Of a stretch of 64,000 nt of DNA, positions 39,530 through 52,834 are shown piece after piece. Below the pieces are notes generated by a model. That model saw only the letters and a list, made by a program, of their open reading frames with translations. It did not search any database and was not told the DNA's origin. Each line of letters opens with the position of its first letter. Position 1 is the stretch's first letter. The position numbers and the translations under genes are program-made. This DNA comes from Trichobilharzia szidati (lineage: Eukaryota; Platyhelminthes; Trematoda; Strigeidida; Schistosomatidae). The DNA is taken from NCBI GenBank assembly GCA_944472155.2, contig OX235275.1, positions 31,176,865 through 31,240,864 of the forward strand. Direction: 5' to 3'.

Positions 39530-39640
39530 GGTAGTTCTAAAACCTGAGAAAGATGGGAAGTTGGGCGTGAGGTTAGCGACTGTAACTCGAGGAATTAATA
39601 TAATCACCACAGAAACGTGAAAGCACATAAAAAAGTACAA
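39530..39640. repeat. LINE-tail-like repeat, also at 61560-61640
   Basis: GAAGTTGGGCGTGAGGTTAG and CGACTGTAACTCG match GAAGGTTGGGCATGAGGCTA and CGACTCTATCCTG at 61598. Function unknown. Confidence 0.4.
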
Positions 39641-40460
39641 AAATTAAACTTATTCTTCGCTGAAACTGGGGAGACGGATTGATGTGGCATGGGGGAAACC
39701 CTCAAGAGGTCAACCAGTCGATGTGTCTCCTTTCAAAGTAAGCAATCACACAAAGAATGCTCAAACTATGTTTGAAGCTGTGAAATCCGCTCAAACTGAA
39801 AAAAATTAGTCAGAATATAAAGCATAGATGCGCTAGGGATATGTGAGATCAGATAGAATGGAAATGGACTTTCCAAATTATCAACTGGAGAATCAGTAAT
39901 ATACTGCTGTCACCCAGACGAAAACCACAAATACGCTGTGGGAGTGGCTATCACAGTATCACCAACAGCATCCCAGACTATTAAGCAGTGGGAACCAATC
40001 GCCTCGAGAATAATGACAGCAAGATTTGCTTCAAAAGGAAGGGAAAATGGTTGCAATTATTCAGTTATTCCTACAAATAGCTCAGATCAAGGATGAGTTC
40101 TGCAGGCAATTACAAACAGAACTCGATAAGATGTTGAACGGGTACATAAAAATCCTAACTAGTGATCCAAATGGTAAACTGGGCATTGATGACACTTCTA
40201 ACAGCCTGCAAAGTTTTTTCAAAAGCCTCCTTCTCTCGAAAATGAAGCTTATATTGCCAGCAGGAAAGGATTAGCAGGAACGAACTGACAAAGAACCCCC
40301 TGACCAACAAATGGACAGAAAGAGACAGGTATGGATGGATATGACATAAACTGGAGAGACTGTTGAGTGGAATGACAGGCCAAACTGTTAATTGCAGCTC
40401 AAACTCATCAATCTGGAATTTCATTTCTACCTTCGAATGCTTTACAACCTGTTTTGGAAA
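39640..40460 (+). mobile_element. RTE-clade LINE 5' fragment (apurinic-type endonuclease region)
   Basis: 40026-40274 reads VAIIQLFLQIAQIKDEFCRQ LQTELDKM followed by LTSDPNGKLGIDDTS, parallel to the V.QCYAPTN...K..FY..LQ and GDLNAKVG blocks of RTE endonucleases. The catalytic GD.N is decayed to SDPN. Frameshifts occur on both sides. Confidence 0.65.
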
Positions 40461-40899
40461 ACACTGGCATCTTTTTCAGTCTGAGACTCACAGTTGTTGC
40501 TCAAGGATAATTCATGACTAGAATATGGATCTTCCCGAGGAATTTTAACTTGTAGTAGAAGAAATTGGAAGACCTCAAATCATTTCTTTGTTGATGTGTG
40601 ATTTGATTGAAACTGTGAACAGAATCAAGAAACAGAACGAAAACTTGATATGATACTCCATACTGGTTTGTATATGCTGATTGGGATACCGCACACTCAG
40701 AAACAGGTATTTGCAGCGGGAGGGATAGGGTACGAATATCAAACTGCTACTTTACTCATATGAAGAAAGCATCGCCTATCAGTCCTTCACTCAGAAGCCT
40801 AGTTATTGACGCTATTTATGGTTCTGAGATGATTAAGTCTTGTAATCAAAATATTTCACATTCTTCATCCGACTGCTGGTGCTAGTTGGAGAAATGGAG

Positions 40900-41040
40900 A
40901 AATCCCCATCCAGACGTTAATGAGAACAGTGAAGAGTCTCTTTTCTGCAGCGAATTCATTCACGCTTAGCTATGCAATCGCAATTCTGTATCCTTAGTTT
41001 TGTACGTATGTATAAATTAGGTTTGTCCGATAAGAATAAA
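40900..41040 (-). repeat. Penelope terminal-repeat fragment with decayed hammerhead
   Basis: GAAGAGTCTCTTTTCTGCAGCG and TAGCTATGCAATCGCAATTC correspond in reverse to the motif at 36292 but with many changes. Confidence 0.45.
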
Positions 41041-41339
41041 AATAAGTTAGGATTATTGTTGTCAAGATATTGCAAAAATGTGATGAGTAATCAAAACCGT
41101 AGCTAAGGGGATGGGAGTGAAGACTGATGAGAGGGTAGCGGTGATGGGTTGGTGAAAAGCATAGTTATTAACACATAAAACAACTTGAATAAGTCTAATG
41201 CAGTTACGTAATAAGATGAGTAGTCTAATCAGTGAGTTGTGATTAGGATGCACACAGAAACAAAGAAAAACATGGAATTATGTGAGAGTTCTAAAAATTA
41301 CAAATGTTATAAGGAGTTAGAAAAGAAGAAAACCAAGCA

Positions 41340-42870
41340 CGCAAACTCAAGTTAGTAGAAGTCAACACAGTTGTTACCATTATGGTAAAAGTGGTTGGGT
41401 ATACATAACTCTGGGTTTTCCAACTGAATGGCTAAGGCTTCAGTAATGCAGCCAAGGAGACGAAAGTGTATTGCCTTTGGTAGGTTGTTCTTCACTTTAT
41501 AAATCACTTTGTAGGAGGAGGCGTTTGTTGAGATGGAGTTACCAGTATTGACGAGATGTTCGATTACTGCACTCCTTATCCAGCCACTACTACTACTTGA
41601 TATCAGTCCGTGATCAACTCGTAAAACATAACTAATCCTTACAAACCAAACTATAGAAAAAACACTACTACTACTACTACTTTTTTTTAACAATCCAGGA
41701 TAGTGTCCTGGAAAACTTTTGAACAGGATACGCATCGAACGACCAGTGTACCTGGCTTTACAGCAACTGGTGAACTAATGTATTCACACAGAAGTGACCA
41801 GATTTGGGAACTTGTGCTTAAGGCCTCTGCAGGTCAATGGACGACTGGAGAACACTACTGATAACGTTGCTGCGAAGAAGTTGAAGTCCTTCCCATGAGG
41901 ATATTGCAAGCTAAATCTCCCTTGAAATGCAGATTTATGCAAAGTATCTTTTCTGACACATGTGGTTTCGTTGCGATGGACTTCTGGTTTGATATATTTA
42001 TCAATGAGTCTTGGTGGGTATCCATTTTGGATGATTTTCTTGCAGAAGATTCAGTTTTGCTTTCAGGGCGTCAAAACTATAAATGCATTGGATCCAAGTG
42101 GCAATGGATTTTATTCCTGCTCAACAGGGACCCAAAACTTGTTAGTTGACTGTTTGAGGTGTGTTTTCTATGTACCGAACTTCGTTAGGTTCCGTTAGGT
42201 TGTCTTGTTAGTTACACATCAAGGAGGGAAATTTCGGATTCATGTTCCATTTCTAGAGCGGATTTTATTGCCGGATGGCAGTTGCTGAATATATGTAGCA
42301 ACTGACTTTGGCCATTACTGCTGTTGCAAACGACGAAAATATCATCTACGTATGGCTTTTACGGTTGCAAAACATCAGTGGACGACTTGAGTGAGCTGCT
42401 CCCAAGGGTATCCATGAAGTTAGCCTGAAGGGAGATCCCATTACAATGCCGTCCTTTTGTTTGTAGTTGATGTCATTGAAAGTAAACTGTATATTGATAG
42501 TACACCTGAGTAACAGTTCTTTCAGACATGTTGTTGGTATTCTAATGTTCAGCAGGTTTTCATTTATGTATTAACATGCAAAACAGACAGTTTCTGTAAG
42601 TGAGACGCTGGTGAACAGTGATTCATTGTCAGAAGATGGCATCCTTTTTTAATAAGATTAATATCTTGTATGTAGTTGACGAATTGGAAGGTATTACGAA
42701 GCCAGTATATGCATAGATGTTTCCTTACCAGTTCCAGAATATCAACCAGCCATTTTGCAACCCATTTTGATAAAGGAAATCTGACATATCATGAATTGGA
42801 CGGAGTGCAGGGCAAACTTTGCTTACCTTTAGCAAACCATAAAGCGGCTTGGTATTATTGAAACTGTTGG
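41340..42870 (-). mobile_element. Penelope-like element (lineage Q), interrupted by a SINE-2 tail
   Basis: Reading right to left: RT remnant 42870-42200 (FTFNDIN, KDGIVMGSPFRLTSWI, LLDV), linker 41960-41860, GIY-YIG tail 41735-41352 (SSYKVIYKVKNNLPKAIHF, AEALAIQLENPELC). The catalytic YVDD equivalent is lost. 41597-41663 is a 67-bp SINE-2 end inserted in the endonuclease. Confidence 0.75.
41597..41663 (+). repeat. SINE-2 composite-element spacer fragment
   Basis: TTGATATCAGTCCGTGATCA continues to ACAAACCAAACTATAGAAAA. It is the junction piece (SINE tail plus inverted left end) found inside composite copies A and C, standing alone between ACTACTACT repeats. Confidence 0.75.
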
Positions 42871-43289
42871 TTAGCAATAGTGAGTGATGGAGTGTTGGAT
42901 GGCAAAGATAGTTGTGAAGCTTTGTTGTTTAAAGTGACTAGACCATATGTCCCAATATGCAGCCTTGCTAATTCCTCAACAAGTAAAACAATAACAGAAG
43001 TATGATTAGGGGCAAGCCTGGTGAATATCTTTATATCCTGTGTCATATTTATGTAGGAGAAACTGATTGAATATCAACCATCTGATGATGGCTGACTATC
43101 AAATTCTCAGTTTGCAAATTGTACAGTTCTACATGAAAATTAGCAGCGGTATCCATTGGTAACCTAAAATATTTAAACGGTTATATGTGTTCTGCTTGAC
43201 ATCATAAGTGTTACTCAAGAAGTGAGATAAAAATGCAGTACGGCGGTACACATTAATCATTGACAGATATGAGTGGCATATGTTTTTAT

Positions 43290-45960
43290 TAATATTGTTC
43301 CCCTGGGTTCCGAGTGGAACATATAGCTTCAGCAACACATCTCCACTTTATTCTATGCTCTGGTGTCCTCTTCAGCTGCCTGGCTCCACGATTGCCTTTA
43401 ATCTCTCATCTCCTCCTCCCCAACAAACCATATCCTCCATATCACCCTCGCACCACTCGTCACTTCCCACTGGGGTGCCAATCGAGCGATGGTGCGATGA
43501 TTCGAGGCATTCGACGTATGTTCGACCGATCCATCTCCATTTTCTCCTATATATTTGGTAGGTTCCCACCTGTTGGTTTGTTCACAGACAGAGTGTCTTG
43601 TTGTTAATTCTTCCTGGCTGACGAGCCGGCCGGCCATCTGATCTTCAGTAAGGAGCTAGTGAATTGGGCAGCTGTTGATAAAATTCTGCATTAGTCTGTT
43701 GGAAATCCTTTCCGTGTCTCGTCAAGTTTGAGACTCGTATCAAAGAAGTGACTGTGTTGAAAATCCGAATCTTGTTCTTTGAGCACATGAGGGAGTGATT
43801 TTCAAACTGGTTTCAGATTTATAAAGGCATATCGTACCTTTCTGATACTGGCAAGCTTTGATATCTTCATCCGTTCCATCCGCCTGCGGTTGAAACCGTG
43901 CTTTCTAGATAAGTGAAGGAAGTAACCTCTGTCAAATCTCTCCTGTTGATGGTGACTGATTCTGGTTGTCGTTGCTGTTGGCTGGCTATCTTCATCACCA
44001 CCGTCTTCGCTATCAGCCTCCTTTGCGATTTTGTGTCTTCTTATCGGTCAGTGCAGCGTATTCCTCCCTTCTCACCCCCTGTGCACAATCTGACGCATAA
44101 TCCAGTCCACCACGATTATTAATATCATCTGTGATAATAGACAGCTCTGTCTTACTCCCGAATTAACCTCGAATGCCACACTGAGTTCCCCGTTGTGGAT
44201 CAACTGACACGTGGCATTGTCATATAGCTGTTGAATGAGATTGATAAAGACTTGGGCAGTGTACGCCGTAGTGTTGATGTAGTTTCAACGCTGTCTGGTG
44301 AAGGCGTTTTTCTGAAGTCGGTGAAGGAAGTTGAGGTAGGTAGTGGTTTGACTGCTTTGTTCTGTGGTGACGATGCGTAGAGTTGCACTTTTATCAGCAC
44401 ATGGTTTACCCTTTCTGAATCCAGCTTGTTCCATGCTGGTGGAGTTCTGTATCCAGTGCATCTTCTATTCTCTCTAGGATGATGCGAATTAAAATCTACT
44501 TAGTGTAGGCAAAAGAATGGTTTCACACCAGTTCTTGCTGAGGCACTAGTCGCCCTCCTTTGGCAGCTTGACGAGGAGTCGTTTCTTCTAATCGGTAGGT
44601 ACCTTTTTCTTCCTCTCAAACCTTTTGCAGTAATGGCGTGAGCACGTCTGTGGTAGTCTCTGGGTCCGTTTTCATTGCTTTGGGGGGAATTCCGTCTGGT
44701 CCTGCTGCCTTTCCGAACTTCAGAATCTTGACCACATTCAGGATTTCTGATTTCGTTGAAGGGTTGGTGTCCACTGGAAGTTTTGTGCGTGCTGTCGGTA
44801 ATGATGCTATTTCTGGGCGACTTGCAGGTGATGGTCGATTCAGAAGTCTTTTAAAGTGATGAGCCCACTATTTTATTTGTCTTTACTCCTCGGTTATTAA
44901 GTTCCCTTGAACATCTGTGTTGATCTCTTTCGGATAGAGACCCGGTTATCTGAAATAATGTCCTGAGGTATCTTTCACCTGTGGTCTGCCTGTTATGCTT
45001 CAGTTGTCATCAGTCAGTGTGTTGTAGAATTTTATTTTGTCTTTCCTAGCCGACTTCTTTATACAGCGTAGTGTACACTGAATTCAGCATCCCCTACTGT
45101 TACTCATCTTTGCATTGAGTCATCTTATCTTTCATGATCCTCCTCTCCTCTCCTCAATTAGCTTCCAGGTCTCCTTTGAGAGCCATTCTTTGTCGTGTTT
45201 CTTCTTTCTTCCTAGAACAGTTGTACACGTTTGCTTGAACATTACATTGAAAGAATTAGTTCGAATATCCTTCCACACGGGCGTCCCCATTGATGACACG
45301 TAGTGTCTCCGACTTTGCTCTAATCTGATGGATGTAGTGAAGGCATCCATTATGGTTTTGTCCTTCAGTTACTGAATGTTGAACTTGAATTGTGGTCTGT
45401 CTCTAGTTGTTTTCAGAGATTTCATCTTTACCTGGAATGTTCTTTGAACTTGATGATGTTCTGAACCCATATCCGCTCCCTTTGTTGACTTCATATCTGA
45501 CAGGCTAGCTGTGTCTCCTGTTCCCTGATCTGCACTGACATGAAATCTATCTGGTTTGTGGTGTGTCCGTCAGGCGAATTCCATGTCGTTGGTCTTGTGT
45601 ATATCCTTGTTATTGTAACATCATGATGGCCACCCACTGCCTCACTATATTTATGTTTGTCGTCTGGGTGACATGACTGGAGTAGATTACTGACTCACCA
45701 GTTGACAATTTTGACAGTCCATATCCATTCGATATACTCTCGCAGATTCCCAGCATCTCTATACCATATCTTCTCATTTCTTTGGTTACCTGAGTAGCCT
45801 TTTTCAGCCTCGTACATTGTACGGAATTTCCATGTCCTCATTCTTATTCGTGGTTTCATCGAGAGTGGACCAGTCGTCTGGCTGACAGGCTTCCTGAAGG
45901 CTTTCACCAGCCAGCCAGCCAGCCCACTGTGTCATTTCTTCTCTTCGATTCCAGCGAAGG
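43290..45960 (-). mobile_element. RTE-clade LINE, longest copy in window (minus)
   Basis: Right to left: endonuclease start (TWKFRTMYEAEKG at ~45840), endonuclease remnants, connector (DKEWLSKETWKLIEERRG at ~45150), RT fingers (CSTSMEQAGFRKGKPCAD at ~44430), C-terminal blocks (ARI-type ~43860, RWIGRTYVE ~43530) and the 3' end with CCCCTGGGTTCCGAGTGGAA at 43300. It spans nearly all domains in 2.7 kb but is broken throughout; the RT palm including FADD is largely deleted. Confidence 0.8.
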
Positions 45961-46429
45961 ATAATTTTGGTTTCTATATGTATTTTGTATTTTTAATATA
46001 TATTTCTTGTGCGCCAAAGTTTCAGTAGCCGTTTGATTAGTTTCCTCGAGGTGGTGTCTCTAGATCCAAGCCCGACAATCCTTCTTTACCTGTGCTTGTG
46101 ATCAGACAGAAGACTACCAAGGTAGTTAACTAGGCGATTCCCATATTGATTGTAAGACAAAGACGTAAATAGTGCAGAAAATTGCCTTTTCGACGATTCA
46201 TTACCATCACTTGTAGGATAGTTATCATGTTCGACCAGTCAGATACTGGTAATTTTTTATCTAGAAGGTGTAAAACTTAATGTACGGCTTAATCTAGAAA
46301 GAGAAGACGAGTTGAAGAATTGGAAAAGGGAAGAGAATTTAGGCTTACGTAGTGAGTATGGGAAAATGCTTCATCAGTACAACTGTGTAGAATGGACAAA
46401 AAATTAGTGGAAAGACGATAAAGTGTTTT

Positions 46430-47190
46430 TTTTGTTAATAAAATCTGTATGCAAATTTAATGTTATTATTAAACAATAATTGAATGATAATAAAATAAGG
46501 ATAACGAGAATAATAATAGTGATAATATTTTGATGGCATTATTAGAAGACGGAGATTATCTGAAAAACGATGTGATGTATTTGCGCTATACATTTCGAAC
46601 AATCTGATCACACATTTACTTGTCAAGTCAATATATATATGGAAAAGTTAAATTAAACAAAGTGACAAAAAAACGAGGAATTAAGAATAATTAACACAAA
46701 CATTTGATAATCCAATCAAATAAGGATTACCAAGGTAGGTTAAGGGTAATAACAAACTGTTTTTGAATACACAAGGAGGGCTTAAGTTTATGAATGGCTA
46801 TAGCCTCAGCGTATTTCAGTAAACGTATTTGACCGTTTTTATAGATGACCTTAAAGGCTGAGTTAACATCAACCTTATGGTTCATCTCGATTAAATGTTT
46901 AGCTATAGACGAAGTTGGTAGCCTGACACCTGCATCTATTGGCTTGTCACAATTCATCTGTTTTTCTAACCATTTTGGGATATGCTCTCCCACGTTCACG
47001 TGCAACGCGCGATTACTCCTCCCTTTGTATGTCTGTCCACACACACATGAAAACTGGTAAATTATGTGGGATACATATCCCAAAAAATATATATATATAT
47101 ATACGAAATATAATTTGACAGAGGTCGCCCAGCTAAGGCACTTAGAATAATCGATGCTTGCCACACGTCTCCACGAGTACAGCATCACAC
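46430..47190 (-). mobile_element. Penelope-like element fragment (lineage G mate)
   Basis: 47188-46727: HIIYQFSCVCGQTYKGRSNR, HVNVGEHIPKWLEKQM, HKVDVNSAFKVIYKNG and LKPSLCIQKQF: an almost complete GIY-YIG domain. The terminal repeat at 46540-46640 (CATTTCGAACAATCTGATCA) matches lineage G. A TA-rich run interrupts the upstream side. Confidence 0.82.
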
Positions 47191-47329
47191 ACTGAAGGTA
47201 GTAAATGCTGCTAATTCCAGTTGATGAGTCTCAGATAGAATGAAACGAGTTCGGTTATATTAACACATCCAAGCAGTTGGTTCCGTAGTACCACGTTTGT
47301 ATCGACTACCAAAAATTCAAAAGACAGGA

Positions 47330-49250
47330 TTACCCCTTCGTCCAATTCTCGATATGCTGGGTTCTGCTTATCAAGGAATTGCTCAGTGGCCAGCTTAAAT
47401 ACTGGAACCAGTTAGAAGGAAAGTGTCTAAGTTTGTTTCATTGACGATACGTTCAAATTTATTGAGAGTATTAAAGATTTTAATGTCTCAGACAAAGTTA
47501 TGTTCTCATTAGATGTGACTTCGCTATTTACCAGTGTACCTCTCATGGGAACTGTTTGCTATATATGTGATTATGTTGATACACATAGTTTAGAAATAGA
47601 GTTGCTGACACTCCACCTCAAAGAACTTTTATTGAGATGTACGCTGAATGTTCAATTCACCTTCAATAATGCGATTTTTAGACAGAGAGATAGCATTGCG
47701 ATGGGATCACCAGTGGATGCTTTGCTGGCTGGTTGTTTTATGGCAAAGCTTGAAAACTCTCAACTTAGTCAAACCATCGATCATTTCGACATTTATAAAA
47801 GATACGTAGATAACATTTTAGTTGTCTGCGATAATAAGGTAATTATTGATGATGTCTTGTGTGCTTTCAACAACTGCTATCCTTCTTTACAATTCACCAT
47901 AGAAAAGGAATCTGAGCTAATTATTCCGTTCCCTTGATGTATGCCTTAGTAGACGTAATGATGGATCTCTCACAACATCCATTCACCGGAAACGTACATG
48001 GAACGGCCAACTAACTAATTTTTTATAGTTATATGCCTATCTTCAGGAAAAGGAACGTAATTCATTCATTCAAATATAGGATAAGACATATTTGTAGTTC
48101 TGATTGCGTTGACTCAGAACTTGACATCCGAAAAGCCACGTTTGCAGAAAACGGTTACCCGAACAGATTTAATGACAAAAATACGAAAGATAAACAGTCC
48201 AAACTGGTCACCAACTAAGTTCAAAAGAAAACCTGATTCATGAACTTGGAATTCAAAGGTGATCAAGCTTCAGATATGCTCAAAAATCGTTTCTCCACCA
48301 AATCTGTTAGTAAGACGTTCTCTGAAGTAAAATTACAAATTACATTCACCAGGCTCAAATTTTTCTCCATCTCCGTAAAAGATAAGCTCCCCCACCTGGC
48401 CGCCTCCATGTGCATCTATCAGTTGACCTGCTGTTGTGAAGCAATGTGCATTGGCCATAGCTAGAGAACGCCGCTTTTGACACGGATAAGGGAGCACAAA
48501 TTCTAGCATGGTTTTACAAGGGAGAAATGAAGTGTGTGCGAAGCTCTATTCTAGAACACCTGATCGACTCCTGTCACTCTGCTAACCCTGACCATGATTT
48601 TAAGATCATCTACCGAATCCATGCTAACTTGCTGCGTTTTCTTTGTTAAATATTTATAAAGACAGTGGAGGCCTTGGCCATTCATGAATTTAGGACAGAC
48701 CTTTGTGTACAAAAGAAGTATGTACAATCCCTACTTCTGCCTTGGCCATAGAGGGATAGACATTTATTTATTTTGTTTATTTAGTTAATCTATGTATCTT
48801 TCCCTTATTACTACGATTATTATTATTTGTAGTATTAGTATTACTATTCTCACTTTGAATTGTTTCCGCTTGTCCCTCTTGTCATTCTAAATCCAAAATC
48901 AATATATATTTTTTTACAATATTGAATTGTATCTTATGAAATTTCACACTATGTTATGTAGCATTTTATATTCGCCAACTAATCCTATAATTATACACCT
49001 CTTTCCAACATCTATACACCTTATGTATTATTCTATATATGACATTAATTGTTTTGCCACTTGACACTTGACATTTAACTATGATTATAATCACAAATAT
49101 TTTATAGGGAATAAAAAGACAGTTGCAACGAAGAAAATTTTCTTTCCGAAGAAGTCATCATCTAGGCTGTACATTCGTGTATTTATATCAAATGGATGGA
49201 AAGTTCCAGAATAATTCCCAGTTAGGGGTCAATTTAATAAAAATTACAAT
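47330..49250 (+). mobile_element. Penelope-like element (lineage M), RT and GIY-YIG, with terminal repeat
   Basis: RT 47500-47937 is followed after frameshifts by RKRNVIHSFKYRIRHICSSD (48045), a linker (48240-48370), CIYQLTCCCEAMCIGHS of GIY-YIG and a tail to 48750. 48960-49250 is terminal-repeat sequence shared with lineage L (ACTTGACATTTAACTATGAT). Confidence 0.83.
47500..47937 (+). pseudogene. Penelope RT palm (lineage M) with mutated catalytic site
   Basis: MFSLDVTSLFTSVPLMGTVC (motif A), FRQRDSIAMGSPVDALLAGC (motif B, usual GP.LA changed) and YKRYVDNILVVCD: the catalytic YVDD reads YVDN, losing the second Asp. This alone should inactivate the enzyme. Confidence 0.8.
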
Positions 49251-49554
49251 TAGGAATTAGAATGCCATAATAAACAGAGGGACGGATCAATCTCAAACAA
49301 AGTAGCATAATAACTAAGAAGATTGACATTGTGCAACTGGGGGTTAGAAATGTAGAAATAACAAAATAGACAGAATGTTTGGATAAAGAACTGACGAGAT
49401 GAATAATTGTTTATGCAATCAGGGATTAAATATGTAGACATAATAAAATGACGAAATAAACAGGAAGAGTGGATATGAAAATATGGTAGGGTAGGCAGGG
49501 ATTAAGAAAACTTAAAATAACATGAATAAACAGGAAGTTTAGATAAGAAAGGCG

Positions 49555-51400
49555 ATGGGATGGTCATTATTAAAAATTTACCTGTTTATGATGCTTTCAA
49601 AAGAACATCGAAAGCAACTCAAAGAATTGAAATCAAATGAAAACCTGATAATAACTCGACCAGACAAAGGTTCTGGAATTGTTCTACTTGACAACTCAGA
49701 CTATGTGAAGAAACTCTGGTCAATTCTATCTGATGACAGCAAATTTCAAAAACAGACGATCCAAAAAGATCCAACTGAACAGACGGAGCTCCAACTAACC
49801 AACTTATTGAAAGAAATGAAAGATGAATCGATTATCAATACAGAACTATATGAAAAACTTCGCCCATCTGGTTCTTCATCGCCACGAATGTATGGACTAC
49901 CCAAAGTGCACAAAAAGGACTGTCCCAATCCGCCCAATATTAGATATGATCAATTCGCCATATCACCTAACCGCGTAGTGGCTGGTAGAAATTCTTGGTC
50001 CAGTGAAAGAAAAGCTGTCGAGATACAACCTACACGACACATTGGATTTCGTGGATTCAATTAAAAATGTCAACCTTGCAAATAAAAAGGTGGTCTCCCT
50101 AGACGTCGTCTCTCTGTTCACCAATGTTTCACTGACAGAAACTATATGCTTTCTGTGTGACTTCATCCAATGCAACAGCATAGATGTCGGCATACCGATC
50201 CATCATCTAAAGGAGCTGTTACTACGTTGCACCTTCAACGTCTACTTCAGATTCAACAGTGAAATCTACAGGCAAACAGATGGCGTAGCAATGGGCTCTG
50301 CACTCGGACCACTCCTAGCCGACTGTTTTATGGCCAGCCTCGAAAACAACCCCTTATCATCAACTATCGACGACCTCCATCTCTATAAGAGATACATTGA
50401 TGATACTTTCATCATTTGTGATGAGAAGCTAGACCTTGAAAACTCACTTCAAATCTTCAACAACGCCCACCCAAACATCGACTTTACACTTGAGACTGAA
50501 TCCGACGGAATGTTCCACTTCCTCGACTCCATCCGACGAGAAACGACAACAACTCTTTGAAAATGTCCATATACAAAAAGTCTACATGGAATGGACAATT
50601 CATCAACTTTCAAAGCTTCGTGCCCCTAAGCAGAAAGAGAAACCTGATATACGCTCTTTTCTCGAGAATTCGGAAGATATGCAGCGAGGTAGTGATTGAA
50701 GAAGAACTGCGTAATCTCGGAAAAACCCTGATGGAAAACGGTTTCCCACCCAGGCTCATAGACAAGAATCTCAAATCTAAGAAGACTTCCGAACAAGTAT
50801 AATCCGTTCCAAAGAAAATACTTCTGCTTAATCTAAAATTCAAAGGTGATATTGAAGCAGAAATCCTTCGCAAACGCCTCTGCAAATCTCTTAGGAAAAC
50901 ATACTTCGCCACGAGCCTACGACTGACGTTTTCCTGCAAGAAACTGTTCAACCAGAACGCTAAAGACAAGCCGTCGCATTGAGCCACCTCAACGTGCAAA
51001 TACCAGTTTACTTGCTCTTGTGGAGCTGAGTACATCGACCGTACCATGCGCGGACTTGGAAAACGCGCTCGTGAACACTACCCAGCCTGGCTAGTAAAAG
51101 GAGACCAAAAAAGTGCGTACAGTTCAGTGATAGAATATCTGGTCAACTCAGAACATTCAGCGCCTTTCGAAAAGTCCTTCAAAGTAATATACAAGATTCA
51201 ATCAAACCTATCATAGGGAGTGAAATCAAGACAAATATTTTAATTGTATTTCATACTTCTATTATTATTTCATGTATTCACGCCTTTGATCTAATTTCCT
51301 CACCGGATATAATTTTTAAAAAAAACCATACATATACGATTGTACGGCTTCATAATAAATTCATTGAGAAGAGTCTTTCACCGAATATTGTGTTCTTAAT
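49555..51400 (+). mobile_element. Penelope-like element (lineage N), most complete copy in window
   Basis: Successive + frames cover the whole coding region: N-terminal RT (49555-50064: IITRPDKGSGIVLLDNSDYV, MYGLPKVHKKD), RT palm (50003-50560), RT C terminus/linker (50557-50802), then GIY-YIG (50990-51215: CKYQFTCSCGAEYIDRTMRG, REHYPAWLVKG). A terminal repeat follows at 51240-51400 with a decayed hammerhead-like part. About three frameshifts and one or two stops separate it from an open element. Confidence 0.88.
50003..50560 (+). pseudogene. Penelope RT palm (lineage N), catalytic motifs intact
   Basis: VVSLDVVSLFTNVSLTETIC (motif A with the first Asp), RQTDGVAMGSALGPLLADCF (motif B), YKRYIDDTFIICDE (YIDD catalytic pair) and FHFLDS before a frameshift at about 50530. 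185 codons, overlapping the N-terminal frame by about 60 nt. Confidence 0.82.
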
Positions 51401-51689
51401 GCTACAATGGGAATTATTAAATTATCACTCATATACATAGACAGGAAGATAAATACATACATATAAACATAGGTAGATTCGCGATAGATAGATAGATAAA
51501 TGTTGAAAGAACGACGGTTATCTTCAAATGTTCATTGACGAATATGGAAGATGTGAAGCCTGTTTTCATTCAATTTGATCTGAAAGATGAAACTATTGCA
51601 GCAATGGTCAACAGAAGACCGAGTATGTCACTAGTCTGTGCTTATCATGCGGCTAAGTTGGTTCTCGTCTAACGGACCATATACTGTTT

Positions 51690-52045
51690 GGTTAAGTCAA
51701 AATCAACAGACACCCTTCTCATGTTAACTCCAAAATGTATATAAAAATTTATGTGTATCTGCGGGAGCAGTTACACTGGAGGAACAGAAATAAGAAAGCT
51801 TACCTCCGATTTTCTGAACATGTGCCGAAAAGTCTATGTCTCAAAGGGAAAATAGCTTATATTAGTGCCATCGCCAGGCATCTCCTTGATATAGGTCATG
51901 AGGTGGAAATCGCGAAATCCTTTAAAATTATCAATCGATTTGCCTCAAGTTCGCCGAAGTAATTGAAACCCAATTTAAGTGTTCAGAAGGAAGCAGGTAT
52001 GAGTCAGTGTTTCCTTCCCCTGCCTGGTAACAGAGTGTCTTCATT
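51690..52045 (+). mobile_element. Penelope GIY-YIG fragment
   Basis: Reads CICGSSYTGGTEIRKLTSDF, then AYISAIARHLLDIGHEVEIA KSFKII, the core and the conserved His region of the domain. Needs frameshifts. No RT beside it. Confidence 0.65.
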
Positions 52046-52744
52046 CTCTCTTTCATTCGATTCAGTAATCTTTAGCTTTAACCTAACCCCGTCGATATAA
52101 AGTAATTTTGCTTGTCTCTTGTTTCTATGATTTAAGTTGAAGTCACTCATCATCTTACGCAACTCTCCTCTTTATTAAGTAACTGCTTTATCTTTGTATG
52201 GATAAAACATTTACTTTGTTTAAAGATTAACTGCCTGTGTAAAAGCTATGTAAGCGTAACTTGCTGAGCACTGTTCACTAATTCATCCCGTAAACTGAAA
52301 TCCAACAGAGTTTGCATGTTAAAGCTTTTCTGTACATAAACTTAATAATACTTTATTTGAGCTGTAAGCAGCTGATGAGAAGCCAGTGAAGTAACAGTGA
52401 TGGTAACATACTATTCTGCACAAACCACTGTTGTTCTCGCTTTATTCAGGTTCATTAAGGCGGATATATAGATAGATATGTAAATGGTCATATGACGCTT
52501 TTGAGTCTCACCATTTTTGTTCTAACTGAGTTGAATTTAAAGATGGTCACGTATTCATGAATGTCGCTAGCAGTAAGCAGAATTAATTAGTAGAAATTCC
52601 ACAATTTCTCTGCTACAGTGCATCAGCCAGTCAATACTGCTTACTTTTTACATTCATCTTGTGCATTAGAAATAATTCTTTAATAATATTTTGCTATTTG
52701 TTAGCTGATAATGACCAATTTTGTCGGTTGAGTGAGTCATTACG

Positions 52745-52834
52745 TAAGACGTATATATATACGTGCAAGTAAGACTACCAAGTATAATACAATAAAGACC
52801 ATTGTGTGAACACAATCTCCAGTGAATCAACAGA
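52745..52834 (+). promoter_or_regulatory. Putative promoter/5' UTR of membrane-protein gene
   Basis: A TATA-rich palindrome (CGTATATATATACG) about 75 bp upstream of the ATG could be a TATA element, followed by A-rich leader sequence. It is only positional evidence; no transcription start is visible, and AT-rich tracts are common in the window. Confidence 0.25.
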
